Below are positions 24,375 through 34,764 of a stretch of 64,000 bases of DNA, piece after piece. A model generated the notes under the pieces. That model was not told the origin of the DNA, searched no databases, and saw only the letters and a list, made by a program, of their open reading frames with translations. The position numbers were made by a program, and so were the translations under genes. The stretch covers positions 1 to 64,000 of the forward strand of contig NZ_CANLSL010000015.1 of NCBI RefSeq assembly GCF_947493735.1. The letters run 5' to 3'. The stretch's first letter is position 1. Each line of letters begins with the position of its first letter. This DNA is from an uncultured Acinetobacter sp. (lineage in GTDB: Bacteria; Pseudomonadota; Gammaproteobacteria; Pseudomonadales; Moraxellaceae).

Positions 24375-25301
24375 TTATTTTACATAAGTCAACCAATGCG
24401 CATACTTTTCACTGCGACCTTGTACCGCATCGAAGAAAGTCTTTTGGATTTCTGTGGTGATTGGACCACGTACGCCTTCGCCAATTTGACGATCATCATA
24501 TTCACGGATTGGTGTCACTTCTGCGGCAGTCCCTGTAAAGAACGCTTCATCCGCAATATAGAATTCATCACGGGTGATACGACGCTCAACCACGTCATAG
24601 CCCAAATCTTTGGCGATGGTAATCACTGTTTGACGCGTAATCCCATCAAGCGCACCACCTGCGATATCAGGCGTATGTAATACACCATCTTGGATTAAGA
24701 AAACATTCTCACCAGCGCCTTGACAGACATAGCCTTGTGGGTCGAGTAACATCGCTTCGTCATAACCTGAATGTACGACTTCTTGATGCGCAAGGATCGA
24801 CAAGGTGTAGTTACCTGATGCTTTTGCTTTACACATCGTTGCATTTGGATGGTGATGGGTAAATGATGAAGTTTTGACGCGGATACCTTTTGCCATCGCC
24901 TCTTCACCAAGATATGCACCCCAACTCCACGCAGCAACCACTGCATGAATGGTGTTATCTGTTGCTGCGATACCTAAACGCTCTGAACCAATAAAAATGA
25001 TTGGGCGTAAATATGCCGAAACCAATTTATTCTCACGCATCACGTCAATCTGCGCTTGCTCTAAAGTCGCTTGATCGTAAGGGACTTTCATTTGATAAAT
25101 TTTTGCAGAATTGAGCAAACGCTTGGTGTGTTCTTTTAAACGGAAAATAGCTGTTCCATTTGGCGTTTCATAAGCACGAACACCTTCAAAGACACCCATA
25201 CTGTAGTGCAAAGTATGAGTTAAAACGTGGGTTTTTGCCTCACGCCAGTCGATAAGTTTGCCATCTTGCCAAATAAAACCATCACGATCAGCCAAATTCA
25301 T
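24375..25301 (-). CDS. ilvE: Branched-chain amino acid aminotransferase
   Basis: IlvE is a fold-type IV PLP enzyme that transfers amino groups between glutamate and the keto acids of Ile, Leu and Val. The protein (308 residues) starts MNLADRDGFIWQDGKLIDW. It has the GVFEGVRAY block, the PLP lysine in MCKAKASGNY (~160), DPQGYVCQGAGENVFL and FFTGTAAEVTPI. The ATG at 25301 has GGAG at ideal spacing; a start seven codons upstream is less likely. It is 75 bp after glnE and in the same direction. In A. baumannii ilvE marks one end of the LOS outer-core locus, as it appears to do here. Confidence 0.96.
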   Translation of the reverse strand: MNLADRDGFIWQDGKLIDWREAKTHVLTHTLHYSMGVFEGVRAYETPNGTAIFRLKEHTKRLLNSAKIYQMKVPYDQATLEQAQIDVMRENKLVSAYLRPIIFIGSERLGIAATDNTIHAVVAAWSWGAYLGEEAMAKGIRVKTSSFTHHHPNATMCKAKASGNYTLSILAHQEVVHSGYDEAMLLDPQGYVCQGAGENVFLIQDGVLHTPDIAGGALDGITRQTVITIAKDLGYDVVERRITRDEFYIADEAFFTGTAAEVTPIREYDDRQIGEGVRGPITTEIQKTFFDAVQGRSEKYAHWLTYVK

Positions 25302-25376
25302 GGCGCACACTCCAAATATCATTCATCTTTACAACGCCAATTTTCATTTTTATAAATTTAAAAATGTGACGTCAAA

Positions 25377-28130
25377 TTACATAACGTCCAAATCCACCAC
25401 GGTATTCGGATCAATTAATCTTTGCCATAACTTGCAAACGCCGAGTCGGATATCACGCCATGTTGTCGCATCGACTTGCAAAGATTGGTTCGCAAGCGCA
25501 AGACGGTGGCTCATCATTCGTTCACTGAGATAGGCTTGTGTCAATGTTTCGGCATCGACACTGGAAATACACCCTGCTTTGGCGGCATCTTGTAGAATGC
25601 GCACATTATCTGAGTAGTGGGCGAGATCTGGATTCGACCCACTCCATGCGAGCACTGCATACTGTGCCATAAATTCAATGTCAACGATACCACCTGCATC
25701 CTGTTTTAAGTGAAAAATGCCATCTTTTCGCTGATCTTTACTTGAGCCAAGATGGTCTTTCATCTTCTGACGCATTTTGATCACTTCTTCACGCACATGT
25801 GCTTCTTCACGTGGAGTGGTCAGCACCTGAAGGCGGATTGTTTCGATGCGTTGATTTAAATCATCATCACCTGCAATGGTTCGAGCACGGACTAGGGCTT
25901 GATGCTCCCAAAGCCACGCACTATGTTTTTGATAATGGTCAAAGGCTTTTAGACTGGTCACTAATAATCCAGCATCACCATTTGGGCGTAAGCGACTATC
26001 GACTTCATAGACTCGACCATCAAGCGTTTGTGTGGTCATTAAAGACAGGAATTTCTGCGCTACACGCATCGCAAACTCAAGTCCTGAAATGGGTTTGGTA
26101 CCATCTGTTTCCGCTTGTTCTTGATAATGATGCACAAAGACCAAATCCAAATCTGAGCCGTAACCGAGCTCAATCCCGCCAAGCTTGCCGTAGCCAATCA
26201 CTGAAAAGCCGAGATGATCTAAACCACAACGCTGATCCTTGACATCCAGGGGATAACCATGACGCTTCGCCACCATTTGATAAGCCAGTTGTAGAGCAGA
26301 ATTTACGGTGATTTCTGCAATATCTGTGAGTACATCAGACACTCGCATCAACGGACTTTCTGCCAAGACATCACTGGCTGCCACTGAAAGCACATTGGAT
26401 TTTTTAAAGAGGCGAAGCACCCGCATCAAGTCTTCCACTTGATCAAGCTCAATGCGCAGTAGTTGTTGGCGTAAGGCATTTTCCAAATCTTGGCGCTGTG
26501 GTAGCTCAAAATCCATCGACAAAAACTCATCGAGCAATACAGGATAACGACTCAGTTCTTCACAAATCCACGGACTGACACTTGCCATTTTTACAAGACG
26601 TTGCAATGCACCCCGATTTTCCATCAGCATCACGATATAGACGCTACGCCGTAGAATCGATTCAATCAATGGTAATAAACGCATCAAAGCGGTCTGAGTG
26701 TGCTCGGTATCAATGACCGCTTGTACCAAATACGGCCAAAAATCTTTTAAGCGTTTGAGTGCGGTACTTGGCAAGCGTTGCACCGCATTACTTTGCCAAA
26801 ATGCCTCAATGCGCTGATACGAGCTTTCATCAAGATAAGGTTGTAATTCTTGTAATTCCCCCGAAACGGTGGGGGTATCAATCACATTAATACGCTCTTG
26901 AATTAGCGCATCGAAATAGTAGCTAACACGACTGCGCTTATGCTTCAGCACAGCTTGGAAGCTGTCCCAATCCGTAAAATTTAAGGCAAAAATTAACCGT
27001 GCTCGAAGTTGCTCATCTTGTGGCAGACTTTGCGTTTGTTTATCCTCAAGGGCTTGAATGCCATGCTCGACACGACGTAGAAATAAATACGCATCTTTGA
27101 GTTCATCAAACGCCTGCTGATCAATAAAATTATCATCTAATAAATGTTTCAGTGCCACCAAACACTGTCGGTCTTGTAACTCGAAGCGTGAACCGCCATA
27201 GATCAACTGGAAGACTTGCACGATGAACTCGATCTCTCGAATCCCGCCTGCGCCGAGTTTGACATCTTCTTCGATATTGCGTCGCATCACCTCTTTTTCG
27301 ATCATGGCTTTCATTTCACGTAATGCGGCGAATGCGCTGTAGTCGACATAACGGCGGAAGACGAAAGGTCGAGCCATTTGCATCAGGCTTTCGGCTTTTT
27401 CACCGCCTGTAATGGCACGTGCCTTGATCCACGCATATCGCTCCCATTCTCGCCCATGTTGAATGAGGTATTTCTCCAGTGCAGCATGGCTGAGTGCCAG
27501 CGCACTACCATCGCCCCAAGGACGCAGACGCATATCCACTCGAAACACAAAACCATCAGCGGTGACTTGTTCGAGTAGTTGAATAATCTTCTGTCCCCAA
27601 GCAATACAAAATTGCTGTACATCAATACACTTACGCCCATTGGTTTCACCATTTTCATCAAAGGCAAAAATCAGGTCGATATCACTGGAGAGATTCAGCT
27701 CTTGCGCACCATGCTTACCCATGGCGATCACGATTAAATCTTGTACCTTGCCATCATCTTCACCGATCGGCTCACCATACTTGGCGATTAATGCAGGACG
27801 TGCAAAATCTTTTGCGACAATTACGGCTAGATCAGCAAAATCAGAAAGCTCACGCGTCAATGTGCGCACATCTGTCAAATTATTACAATCTTGCCAAATC
27901 CAGCGCAACATCAGCCGTGCACGAATCTGACGGATTTGACGCATCCATGTCGCTTCATCACTATTCGCATCTAAATTATTTTCAAGAAATGTGGCAATTT
28001 GCTGTCGGGTTAGCGGCTGTGAAAATTGATCAACTTCATAATCTAATTGCCAAATGCCATCTAAGTTTTGCATCACTTGCGTGGCGTATGGGCTACTGAA
28101 TTGTGTTCTTTCTAGTTGTTGTTGATCCAT
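25377..28130 (-). CDS. glnE: Glutamine synthetase adenylyltransferase / deadenylase
   Basis: GlnE adds AMP to, and removes it from, glutamine synthetase under PII control, setting nitrogen assimilation. The 917-residue protein has the two-fold layout: an N-terminal nucleotidyltransferase domain (LNLSSDIDLIFAFDE, ~147) with GlnD_UR-like helices after it, and a C-terminal nucleotidyltransferase (LGYGSDLDLVFVHHY, ~670) with its own helical domain, which includes KMRQKMKDHLGSSK and DAGGIVDIEFMAQYAVL. Length is near the family norm (about 920-950). It is upstream of ilvE. Confidence 0.96.
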   Translation of the reverse strand: MDQQQLERTQFSSPYATQVMQNLDGIWQLDYEVDQFSQPLTRQQIATFLENNLDANSDEATWMRQIRQIRARLMLRWIWQDCNNLTDVRTLTRELSDFADLAVIVAKDFARPALIAKYGEPIGEDDGKVQDLIVIAMGKHGAQELNLSSDIDLIFAFDENGETNGRKCIDVQQFCIAWGQKIIQLLEQVTADGFVFRVDMRLRPWGDGSALALSHAALEKYLIQHGREWERYAWIKARAITGGEKAESLMQMARPFVFRRYVDYSAFAALREMKAMIEKEVMRRNIEEDVKLGAGGIREIEFIVQVFQLIYGGSRFELQDRQCLVALKHLLDDNFIDQQAFDELKDAYLFLRRVEHGIQALEDKQTQSLPQDEQLRARLIFALNFTDWDSFQAVLKHKRSRVSYYFDALIQERINVIDTPTVSGELQELQPYLDESSYQRIEAFWQSNAVQRLPSTALKRLKDFWPYLVQAVIDTEHTQTALMRLLPLIESILRRSVYIVMLMENRGALQRLVKMASVSPWICEELSRYPVLLDEFLSMDFELPQRQDLENALRQQLLRIELDQVEDLMRVLRLFKKSNVLSVAASDVLAESPLMRVSDVLTDIAEITVNSALQLAYQMVAKRHGYPLDVKDQRCGLDHLGFSVIGYGKLGGIELGYGSDLDLVFVHHYQEQAETDGTKPISGLEFAMRVAQKFLSLMTTQTLDGRVYEVDSRLRPNGDAGLLVTSLKAFDHYQKHSAWLWEHQALVRARTIAGDDDLNQRIETIRLQVLTTPREEAHVREEVIKMRQKMKDHLGSSKDQRKDGIFHLKQDAGGIVDIEFMAQYAVLAWSGSNPDLAHYSDNVRILQDAAKAGCISSVDAETLTQAYLSERMMSHRLALANQSLQVDATTWRDIRLGVCKLWQRLIDPNTVVDLDVM

Positions 28131-28257
28131 TGCGAAACCGACCTGTCCTACGAATATTTAAAATAATACGGAAAAAGTTTATATCCGCATAATTACGTAG
28201 ATTTGATAAGCTTGCAATGCTTTCTTTAATAGTCAAATATAAAAAAACATTCGTAAT

Positions 28258-28291
28258 TAAAAAGCTTGATGTCCAATACACATCAAGCTTT
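28258..28291 (-). terminator. Rho-independent terminator after the sensor kinase gene
   Basis: The 12-bp stem AAAGCTTGATGT/ACATCAAGCTTT (28261-28291) has a T run on the minus-strand side. It lies 30 bp past the kinase stop and insulates it from glnE. Confidence 0.8.
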
Positions 28292-28320
28292 CAATTTTAA
28301 ATCTTCAAGGTAAAAACTAT

Positions 28321-29553
28321 TTAGACTAAATCAATACTTCCCACTGGGATACGCACAATAAACCGTGTGCCTTGATTTTTGATAGATTCTACAGCGATCG
28401 TACCGCCATTATTTTCGACAAATCGCTTACACAGCACCAAGCCTAGCCCTGTGCCTTTTTCGCCTGAAGTGCCTTGTGTACTTGGAATAGTGTCTTGTTG
28501 AAACAACTTTTCACGTTGCATTTCCGTCATACCTACGCCCTGATCCTGAATACGAATCTCGACCCAATTTTGATCTTGCTGTGCGCAGATTAAAATCTCT
28601 TTATCTGCATTAGCATTGGTAAACTTGAGTGCATTCGAGGTCAGATTCTGAATCACTGAAGTCATCATCCGCACATCACCAAAAGCATAGAGCTGACCTG
28701 CAACATCACATTTCAGTTTAATCTTTTTCTTAAAGGCAGATGAGTTGAGTAGATCGACTACGGATTGCACCACATCATTGACATTGAAGTGAACAGGTTT
28801 GAAATGAAAACGACCACCCTCTGCCATCGCCCAATTCAACAAGCTTTCTAACAAACTATAAGTGGACTGCGCAGTATCATTAATATACTCGACCAACCGC
28901 AGTGAGGCCTCATCGTCTAGCGTGGCACGCTCATGCATCAAGATATCCGCACAGCTTAAAATGCCGTGAAATGGCGCACGAAGATCATGTGCAATAATCG
29001 AAAAATACTTGCTACGACTAGCATTGATTTCTTCTAAGTCAGCCAACTGACGATACGCTGTCTTACTATCTATGATCATTTGCAGTGATGAGTAACGCTG
29101 TAAAATGTACTCATCTAAACAAGTCTGCATGTGCACTGGAATTAACTGAGTTTTATCCGCACAAAGAATAATGGTTAACGTAGACTCAGTCGATGCAGTC
29201 GCATTACCGACGACATAAATCGACTCTGGCGCAAAATCATGTGAATCCTCAAAAACACCTTGTATCGTTTCAAAAATTGAGCTTTCGCTATCGAGCTGCT
29301 CGCCTTTGGCACAATGCGCTACCTGCTGGCAAATTTCTTGTACGGTTTCTTTTGGAATGGACTCAGTGGTAGAGTTTGCCACCACCATGTCTTTATATTG
29401 ATAATAATAAATGGCGTGGCTGTAACGGCTTAATTTGCACAAAAAATCCACAGTTGCATCGATATGCTCAGACACAATAACTGAAAGCTCCGCCTGAAGA
29501 CCTTCAGGAGCAGGAGTTGGTGTGTACGACGATATCGGCGCTCTAACCGGCAT
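28321..29553 (-). CDS. Soluble sensor histidine kinase
   Basis: The 410-residue protein has an N-terminal ~185-residue region without membrane segments (possibly GAF-like), then a HisKA domain with FSIIAHDLRAPFHGIL (phospho-accepting His at ~189) and a HATPase_c domain with the N box MTSVIQNLTSNALKFTN, DQGVGMT and GEKGTGLGLVLC. It would sense a cytoplasmic signal and phosphorylate a response regulator, but none lies nearby, so it is an orphan kinase. AAGG precedes the ATG. The divergent neighbour is a broken diguanylate cyclase gene. Confidence 0.88.
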   Translation of the reverse strand: MPVRAPISSYTPTPAPEGLQAELSVIVSEHIDATVDFLCKLSRYSHAIYYYQYKDMVVANSTTESIPKETVQEICQQVAHCAKGEQLDSESSIFETIQGVFEDSHDFAPESIYVVGNATASTESTLTIILCADKTQLIPVHMQTCLDEYILQRYSSLQMIIDSKTAYRQLADLEEINASRSKYFSIIAHDLRAPFHGILSCADILMHERATLDDEASLRLVEYINDTAQSTYSLLESLLNWAMAEGGRFHFKPVHFNVNDVVQSVVDLLNSSAFKKKIKLKCDVAGQLYAFGDVRMMTSVIQNLTSNALKFTNANADKEILICAQQDQNWVEIRIQDQGVGMTEMQREKLFQQDTIPSTQGTSGEKGTGLGLVLCKRFVENNGGTIAVESIKNQGTRFIVRIPVGSIDLV

Positions 29554-29814
29554 AAGACCTTACCTAATAAAAATAGAATTTAATTTAATAAAATGGTACT
29601 GGTTACGTATTTTAACAATTTAACATCAAATTGAAAATATACCAACCAAAATTGACAGAAGCTGGCAATTTTTTGTCACTTTTCGACGAATGACATTAAG
29701 TATTCTCATTGCGCAGGTAATCTAACTGAAATTGATTGAAAATTGTAGATTTTTTTCCGCTTTTTTGCACAAATTGAGTGTCATGCAAATTGAATAGTTT
29801 TTTTCATATCAACG

Positions 29815-31384
29815 ATGACATTAAGGCCTTTACATCGCTTAACTTGACTCAACCTAAAGAAACTCATTATCTCTTTGGTGTTGTTTAGTATTGCGACTTT
29901 ATTCGTCATTTCTTTGTTTGTGAACTATTTTATTCAGCGCAATCAACTATTAAGTAACGCACTGTCAGTCAATGAGGAATATGCGCACAAGATCGCCACC
30001 AGTACCGACTTGCATTTTCACGGTATTCAACTTGAGCTTAAATACAGCGCATCAGTGCTGGCAACTTCACCAAATAATGATCAAATCATCGACCAAGAAC
30101 TCACACGGATTCTTAAACAATCTCAATACTTTAATAGTGTTAGCTTTGTTAAAGCAGATGGTCACTTGGCAGGCTTTGCCCCGCTTACACTCCCTTTCAA
30201 AAAGGGACAAGTTATGGACACCACTGCCACACGCTTATCTTTAAAAATATAAAGAATCGCTGATCACACCACCTTATAACTCTGCTTTAAACAATTTTTT
30301 GATTTATATTTCTGAACCTGTTATCGATGCATGTGGTCAATATCTTGGCTACGTCGGCGGTACTATTTATCCAAAAGAACAAAACTTTATTTCCCAACTT
30401 TTATCGAGCCAATACGGCTATCAAGACAATTATATGTATGTGCTGGATAGTCAGCAACGGATTATTTTTCACCCCGACCCAAGTCGTATTGGGGATTCTG
30501 CAGTCGGAAATACGGGTTTAAACACCTTAATGAATGAACCTTACGGCAATCTACGTTTGGTCGATACTAAAGGCATTGATAGCCTTGCAGGTTTCTCAAA
30601 AATAAGTGCGCCAAACTGGGTCGTGGTTTCACAGCAACCCACCAAACAACTCCTCGACCAAGCATCCAATCTGCTCTACAAAGTCATCTTAGCCATGTTG
30701 TTCTTTTATGCGTTTGTGTTCTTTGTGATTTGGCGCTTTTCCTATTTGATCGCACAACCACTCTCAGACTTGGCAGACTCAGCAAGTCAACTCAATCAGC
30801 CCGATGCCAAGAAAAATATTCGCAAGATTCGTCCGTGGTATTTCGAGGTGGCGCAATTTAAAAAAGCACTATTATCCAGTGCCAATCATTTTGAGCAAAG
30901 GGTTGAAGAACTGAATGTCATTGTCAAAACTGATCCCCTGACAGGCTTCTATAATCGACGTGGCATGCAGATGTATTTGGAAAGTTTTGAAAAACAACAA
31001 ACTAATTTTGCCATCTTAGCAATCGATATCGACCATTTTAAAACGATTAACGATCATTATGGACACGCTGAGGACGATCGAGTTTTACAACACATCGCAC
31101 GGCAAATCCAAGAACAGTGTCGAGATCAGGACATTTGCTGTCGGATTGGCGGTGATGAGTTTATTGTTTTGCTACCCAATGCATCTTACTCATTGGCTCA
31201 TAAAGTCGCATCGAGAATCCTGCAAAATCGCACACAAGATAAGATCGAAGGTATCGGTCAGGTGACGGTATCGATTGGTATTGCAAATTGGCCAACCCAC
31301 CATCAAAGTATTGATCAAACTTTGCAATTAGCGGATCAACTCCTGTATCAAGCAAAAGCGGATGGACGGAATTGTATTCGTTAA
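29815..31384 (+). pseudogene. Diguanylate cyclase gene broken by a stop codon and a frameshift
   Basis: The gene would encode a dCache-type periplasmic sensor between two membrane segments and a C-terminal GGDEF domain (IGGDEFIVLLP is intact) that makes cyclic di-GMP. From ATG 29815 the frame reads ten codons, then TGA at 29845, then continues in the same frame as LNLKKLIISLVLF. At 30243-30247 an A5 run shifts the frame: reading ends at TAA 30250-30252, while the rest (KYKESLITPPYNSALNNF...) continues in the +1 frame to 31384. Removing one A restores it. The open pieces are 29875-30252 and 30299-31384. The second piece keeps part of the sensor, one membrane segment and GGDEF, so residual activity is conceivable. 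Confidence 0.82.
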
Positions 31385-31421
31385 ATTCTGTGTTTCAACC
31401 CATTTTTTTAGCATCGAGCTT

Positions 31422-32015
31422 TTAAGCGTTGAGCTTTTTTACAATCTCAGCTAAACGTTCACCTTGTACGATCGCTAGGCGTTTTTCATCTTGAGAAATC
31501 GCTTGATCATGTCGTGGGCCGCTAACATGGCTTACACCGTATGGCGTGCCACCTGATTTTGTATTCGACAACGCTGCTTCGCTATTTTTTAAGCCAAGCA
31601 ACATCATACCGTGGTGGAGAAGTGGCAGATACATACTCAGTAAGGTGGTTTCTTGCCCGCCATGTATAGAGCCTGTCGCTGTAAACACACACGCAGGCTT
31701 GTCATGCAACGCACCACTGAGCCATAGACTAGTGGTCTGATCCCAAAAATATTTCATCTGACTTGCCATATTGCCAAAGCGTGTTGGGCTACCCAATGCC
31801 AAGCCTGCACAATTTTGTAAATCATCTAAAGTGCAGTACACATCGCCCTGCTCAGGAATACTAGGCTCAGCTGTAGCGATCGCAGGAAATATCTCAGGAA
31901 CGGTGCGGATTTTTGCAATCAGTCCTTGATTCTCGACACCTTGCGCAATCAAGTGCGCCATTTCACGTGTACTACCATATTTACTATAATAAAGAACTAA
32001 AACATAAGATTGCAT
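31422..32015 (-). CDS. wrbA: NAD(P)H:quinone oxidoreductase, WrbA type
   Basis: WrbA is an FMN flavodoxin-like enzyme that reduces quinones by two electrons. The ~197-residue protein starts with the FMN-binding strand VLVLYYSKYGSTREMA. It has LGSPTRFGNMASQMKYFWDQT and ATGSIHGGQETTLLS, and ends with ARHDQ-like segments of the family. The ATG at 32015 (MQSYVLV) is chosen because the family starts here and GGAAG lies upstream; the frame stays open 18 codons further. It converges on the broken cyclase gene. Confidence 0.9.
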   Translation of the reverse strand: MQSYVLVLYYSKYGSTREMAHLIAQGVENQGLIAKIRTVPEIFPAIATAEPSIPEQGDVYCTLDDLQNCAGLALGSPTRFGNMASQMKYFWDQTTSLWLSGALHDKPACVFTATGSIHGGQETTLLSMYLPLLHHGMMLLGLKNSEAALSNTKSGGTPYGVSHVSGPRHDQAISQDEKRLAIVQGERLAEIVKKLNA

Positions 32016-32215
32016 CGCTACGTGCTTCCTTGTATTGGGCATCAAATCAAGTGTAAGCATGATACGCAATTTCTCTACAGATTTGCAGAGCTGAATGTAA
32101 TACGATGTAAATATTGATGTTTTTAAATAGATTATCGTGTTTAATTAAAAGATGTGATTTAAAAGACGTCATTTAAAAAATCATGATCAATATCATGCTA
32201 TGAGGACCAAACTGC

Positions 32216-33481
32216 ATGCTAGATAAACTCAAAGCTTCAGGAATACTTGAGAAGAAATGGATACAATTTATCCGTTTTGTCTTGTATCGTTTTGAAGCAG
32301 ATCGTTGTCGAGAAAGTGCAGGCTCACTGACCTATACCACCCTCTTTGCCATTGTACCGATGCTCACCGTGTTCTTGGTGATCGTGTCCTCGATTAAAGC
32401 TTTAGAGCCTGCACGACAGCAGATGCAGACATGGATTTATAGCAACTTCTTGCCAAAAACCTCTATTGCCTTTGATAAAGCTCTCAACGCCTTTACCGAA
32501 AATTCAAGCAACCTGACCATTATCGGTATTCTGTTTTTATTCTTTACTACGGTCATGATGCTTTCGAGTATCGAGCTTGCGTTTAATCGCATCTGGCGAG
32601 TGCGTCAGGCGCGTGGCGGCATTGTCGGCTTTATGCGCTATTGGACAATCATCTCGCTCGGTCCGATCATTTTGGGCACAGCATTTGTACTGTCATCTAC
32701 AGTCGCATCGATGAATTTACTCAGTAACACGGTTGCAGGCTATCAGTTTGATTTTGCCTATGTACTTTTATTTATTTCATTTACCTTGACCTGTTTAGGT
32801 TTTAGTTTGCTGTACTGGACGATTCCTAATCGTAGTGTGCCGATCAAGTCTGCAGTGATTGCAGGAATTTTTAGTGGTGTGGTGTTTGAGCTACTCAAAA
32901 ATCTATTCGGTTTTATCATGAGTAACTTTACCAGCTACCAGTTGGTCTATGGCGCATTTGCAGCATTACCTATTTTCTTATTGTGGATTTATACCTCGTG
33001 GTTGGTGGTGTTGCTTGGTGTAGAGATTAGCTATGCCATTACGGCTTTTCATTCAGACAAGACGACTAAGCGCCATCCAATCTTAATGCTTCTTGATGTC
33101 TTAGAACTTTTTCATCAAAAGCAAAAACGTGGTGGCACAGTGTCCGATCGTGAGGCGATGAATATTCTTGGGCGTGGTGAGATTGGGAAGTGGCCGTATT
33201 TCATTGAATTATTGGAAAAACAAAACCTCATCACACGCACAGATAGCAACGAATACGTGTTGATCCGCAACCTTGAACAAGTCGATCTTTGGCAATTTGT
33301 GAAGAATCTACCGTATGCACTACCACATCGTAGCGAGCTGAATGACAGCACGCCAAATGATCATGTCATGCAAGTCGTGGGCTCAACTTTGGCAGAGTCT
33401 GATGCGTATTTGGCACAGAAGTTAGCGATTCCTTTAGCGACTATTTTCGACTCCAAAAACACTTTGGAAGATACGGTTTAA
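32216..33481 (+). CDS. YihY/BrkB-family inner-membrane protein
   Basis: This 421-residue protein has six to seven hydrophobic segments in its first ~290 residues and the family signature RCRESAGSLTYTTLFAIVPMLTV (~25-47), then AFNRIWRV and GAFAALPIFLLWIYTSW. The last ~130 residues are soluble and resemble the C-terminal winged-helix-like extension of some members. Early reports of RNase BN activity for this family were later withdrawn, and the role remains unknown. A terminator follows. Confidence 0.9.
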   Translation: MLDKLKASGILEKKWIQFIRFVLYRFEADRCRESAGSLTYTTLFAIVPMLTVFLVIVSSIKALEPARQQMQTWIYSNFLPKTSIAFDKALNAFTENSSNLTIIGILFLFFTTVMMLSSIELAFNRIWRVRQARGGIVGFMRYWTIISLGPIILGTAFVLSSTVASMNLLSNTVAGYQFDFAYVLLFISFTLTCLGFSLLYWTIPNRSVPIKSAVIAGIFSGVVFELLKNLFGFIMSNFTSYQLVYGAFAALPIFLLWIYTSWLVVLLGVEISYAITAFHSDKTTKRHPILMLLDVLELFHQKQKRGGTVSDREAMNILGRGEIGKWPYFIELLEKQNLITRTDSNEYVLIRNLEQVDLWQFVKNLPYALPHRSELNDSTPNDHVMQVVGSTLAESDAYLAQKLAIPLATIFDSKNTLEDTV

Positions 33482-33503
33482 ATTTTTAGCCACTATTTTT
33501 GAT

Positions 33504-33547
33504 ATAAAAAAACCATCCAAATATCTGAACACTTGGATGTTTTTTTG
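33504..33547 (+). terminator. Bidirectional terminator
   Basis: CATCCAA (33514-33520) pairs with TTGGATG (33533-33539). A T run follows on the plus strand and an A run precedes it. It serves both the BrkB-type gene and the convergent FAH gene. Confidence 0.75.
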
Positions 33548-33558
33548 CTTTGTCTACA

Positions 33559-34191
33559 CTATCTACAAAATGTCGTCCACTGATGCACATCACCATAATT
33601 CAACGTCATCTCAAGCTGATCTTTGGCAGATAACGCACCAACACCAGCGGGTGTCCCAGTCATGATTACATCACCAACTTCTAAGCGAAATACTTGGTTA
33701 ATATCGACCAGTAAAGTCGCAATATCAAAAATCATATCTTGCGTATTGCCCTGCTGTTTCACAACGCCATTTTGCGCAAAGCGAAATGTCAAACGATCTA
33801 GATCAATCGCAGGATGATAATCCACCCACTCTGCAAGTACGCATGAACCGTCAAATGCTTTAGCCCGCTCCCACGGTTGACCTTTATTTTTCAATGTATT
33901 TTGTACATCACGCAAGGTCAAATCCAAGCCCAAAGTCACCGCACCGATCGCCGATAAAGCTTCAACTTTATCTGTTACCTGTGAAAGTGGTTTGGCGATC
34001 TGCAAACATAACTCACATTCAAAATGACATTCACCCAGATCGGTATTCCACACAATACCATCTTGCAAAGTACGCAGACTACTTGGTGGCTTGAGGAATA
34101 GCACAGGGCTATCAGGCACAGCATTACCGAGCTCTTTTGCGTGATCGGCATAGTTACGACCGACACAGATAATTTTTGAAGGGCTTTGCAT
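33559..34191 (-). CDS. Fumarylacetoacetate hydrolase (FAH) family protein
   Basis: The 210-residue protein matches small FAH-family enzymes such as YcgM/FAHD1-type acylpyruvases or oxaloacetate decarboxylases. Visible are KIICVGRNYADHAKELGN, PVLFLKPPSSL, the metal-binding acidic block ECHFECELCLQI (~69-80), LDLTLRDVQN and MTGTPAGVG. It cleaves a C-C bond or decarboxylates a beta-keto acid with a divalent metal; the exact substrate is not visible. AAGGA precedes the ATG by six bases. Confidence 0.87.
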   Translation of the reverse strand: MQSPSKIICVGRNYADHAKELGNAVPDSPVLFLKPPSSLRTLQDGIVWNTDLGECHFECELCLQIAKPLSQVTDKVEALSAIGAVTLGLDLTLRDVQNTLKNKGQPWERAKAFDGSCVLAEWVDYHPAIDLDRLTFRFAQNGVVKQQGNTQDMIFDIATLLVDINQVFRLEVGDVIMTGTPAGVGALSAKDQLEMTLNYGDVHQWTTFCR

Positions 34192-34266
34192 GACGTGTCC
34201 TTAGGCTTAAGGTTTTTAATAGAAGCGCTTTAAATTTAAAAAGCCATAAATTTAAAAACTGATGAA

Positions 34267-34764
34267 TTAATCTTTTCGGAAAGCGGATTCAAACACATCC
34301 TGCTTACCCGTCGCGTCAATCGCTGACTTGGACAATATGATCACCGTTTTATCTTTCAGCTCAATCACATAGCTGATTTTACCCTTGATCAGTCGCACCA
34401 CATCACTATAGGCAAAACGATGCTGTCGATCCGCTGCGATCAATACCGCCGAGTCTTGATATAAGTCGATACCCTGCTCGACTTGACCATATTTATAACG
34501 CTCGTACTGACGTGAAAATAGCTTCGGTAAGATCACAAATCGCATCAGCAATTGAAGCAATAAAAAAGAAAAACCTAAAATAATATACACCTGACCAATG
34601 CCTTGCCATCCGAGATAAAATCCCCAAATGATAATCCCCACACTCAGTAGCGGTGTCAGATAACGGGTAAATTTCTTTTTGCCAAATGTCGCCAAAGCAA
34701 AGCCCTCTTTGGACTCTTCCAAAGTCAGGTGATAACGGCAACTAAAACTCGCTTGTTCAGTCAT
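34267..34764 (-). CDS. YcxB-like membrane protein
   Basis: This 165-residue protein has an N-terminal soluble strand region, two adjacent membrane segments (~35-52 and 58-78) and a C-terminal ~60-residue domain (DSAVLIAADRQHRFAYSDVVRLIKG) that fits the YcxB-like family. Its function is unknown. It may be co-transcribed with the FAH gene 75 bp downstream on the same strand. Confidence 0.65.
   Translation of the reverse strand: MTEQASFSCRYHLTLEESKEGFALATFGKKKFTRYLTPLLSVGIIIWGFYLGWQGIGQVYIILGFSFLLLQLLMRFVILPKLFSRQYERYKYGQVEQGIDLYQDSAVLIAADRQHRFAYSDVVRLIKGKISYVIELKDKTVIILSKSAIDATGKQDVFESAFRKD

Noticed and set aside
25799-26242. A 147-codon plus-strand frame inside glnE
   Set aside because: It is antisense to the conserved glnE coding sequence and has no recognisable domain or ribosome binding site.
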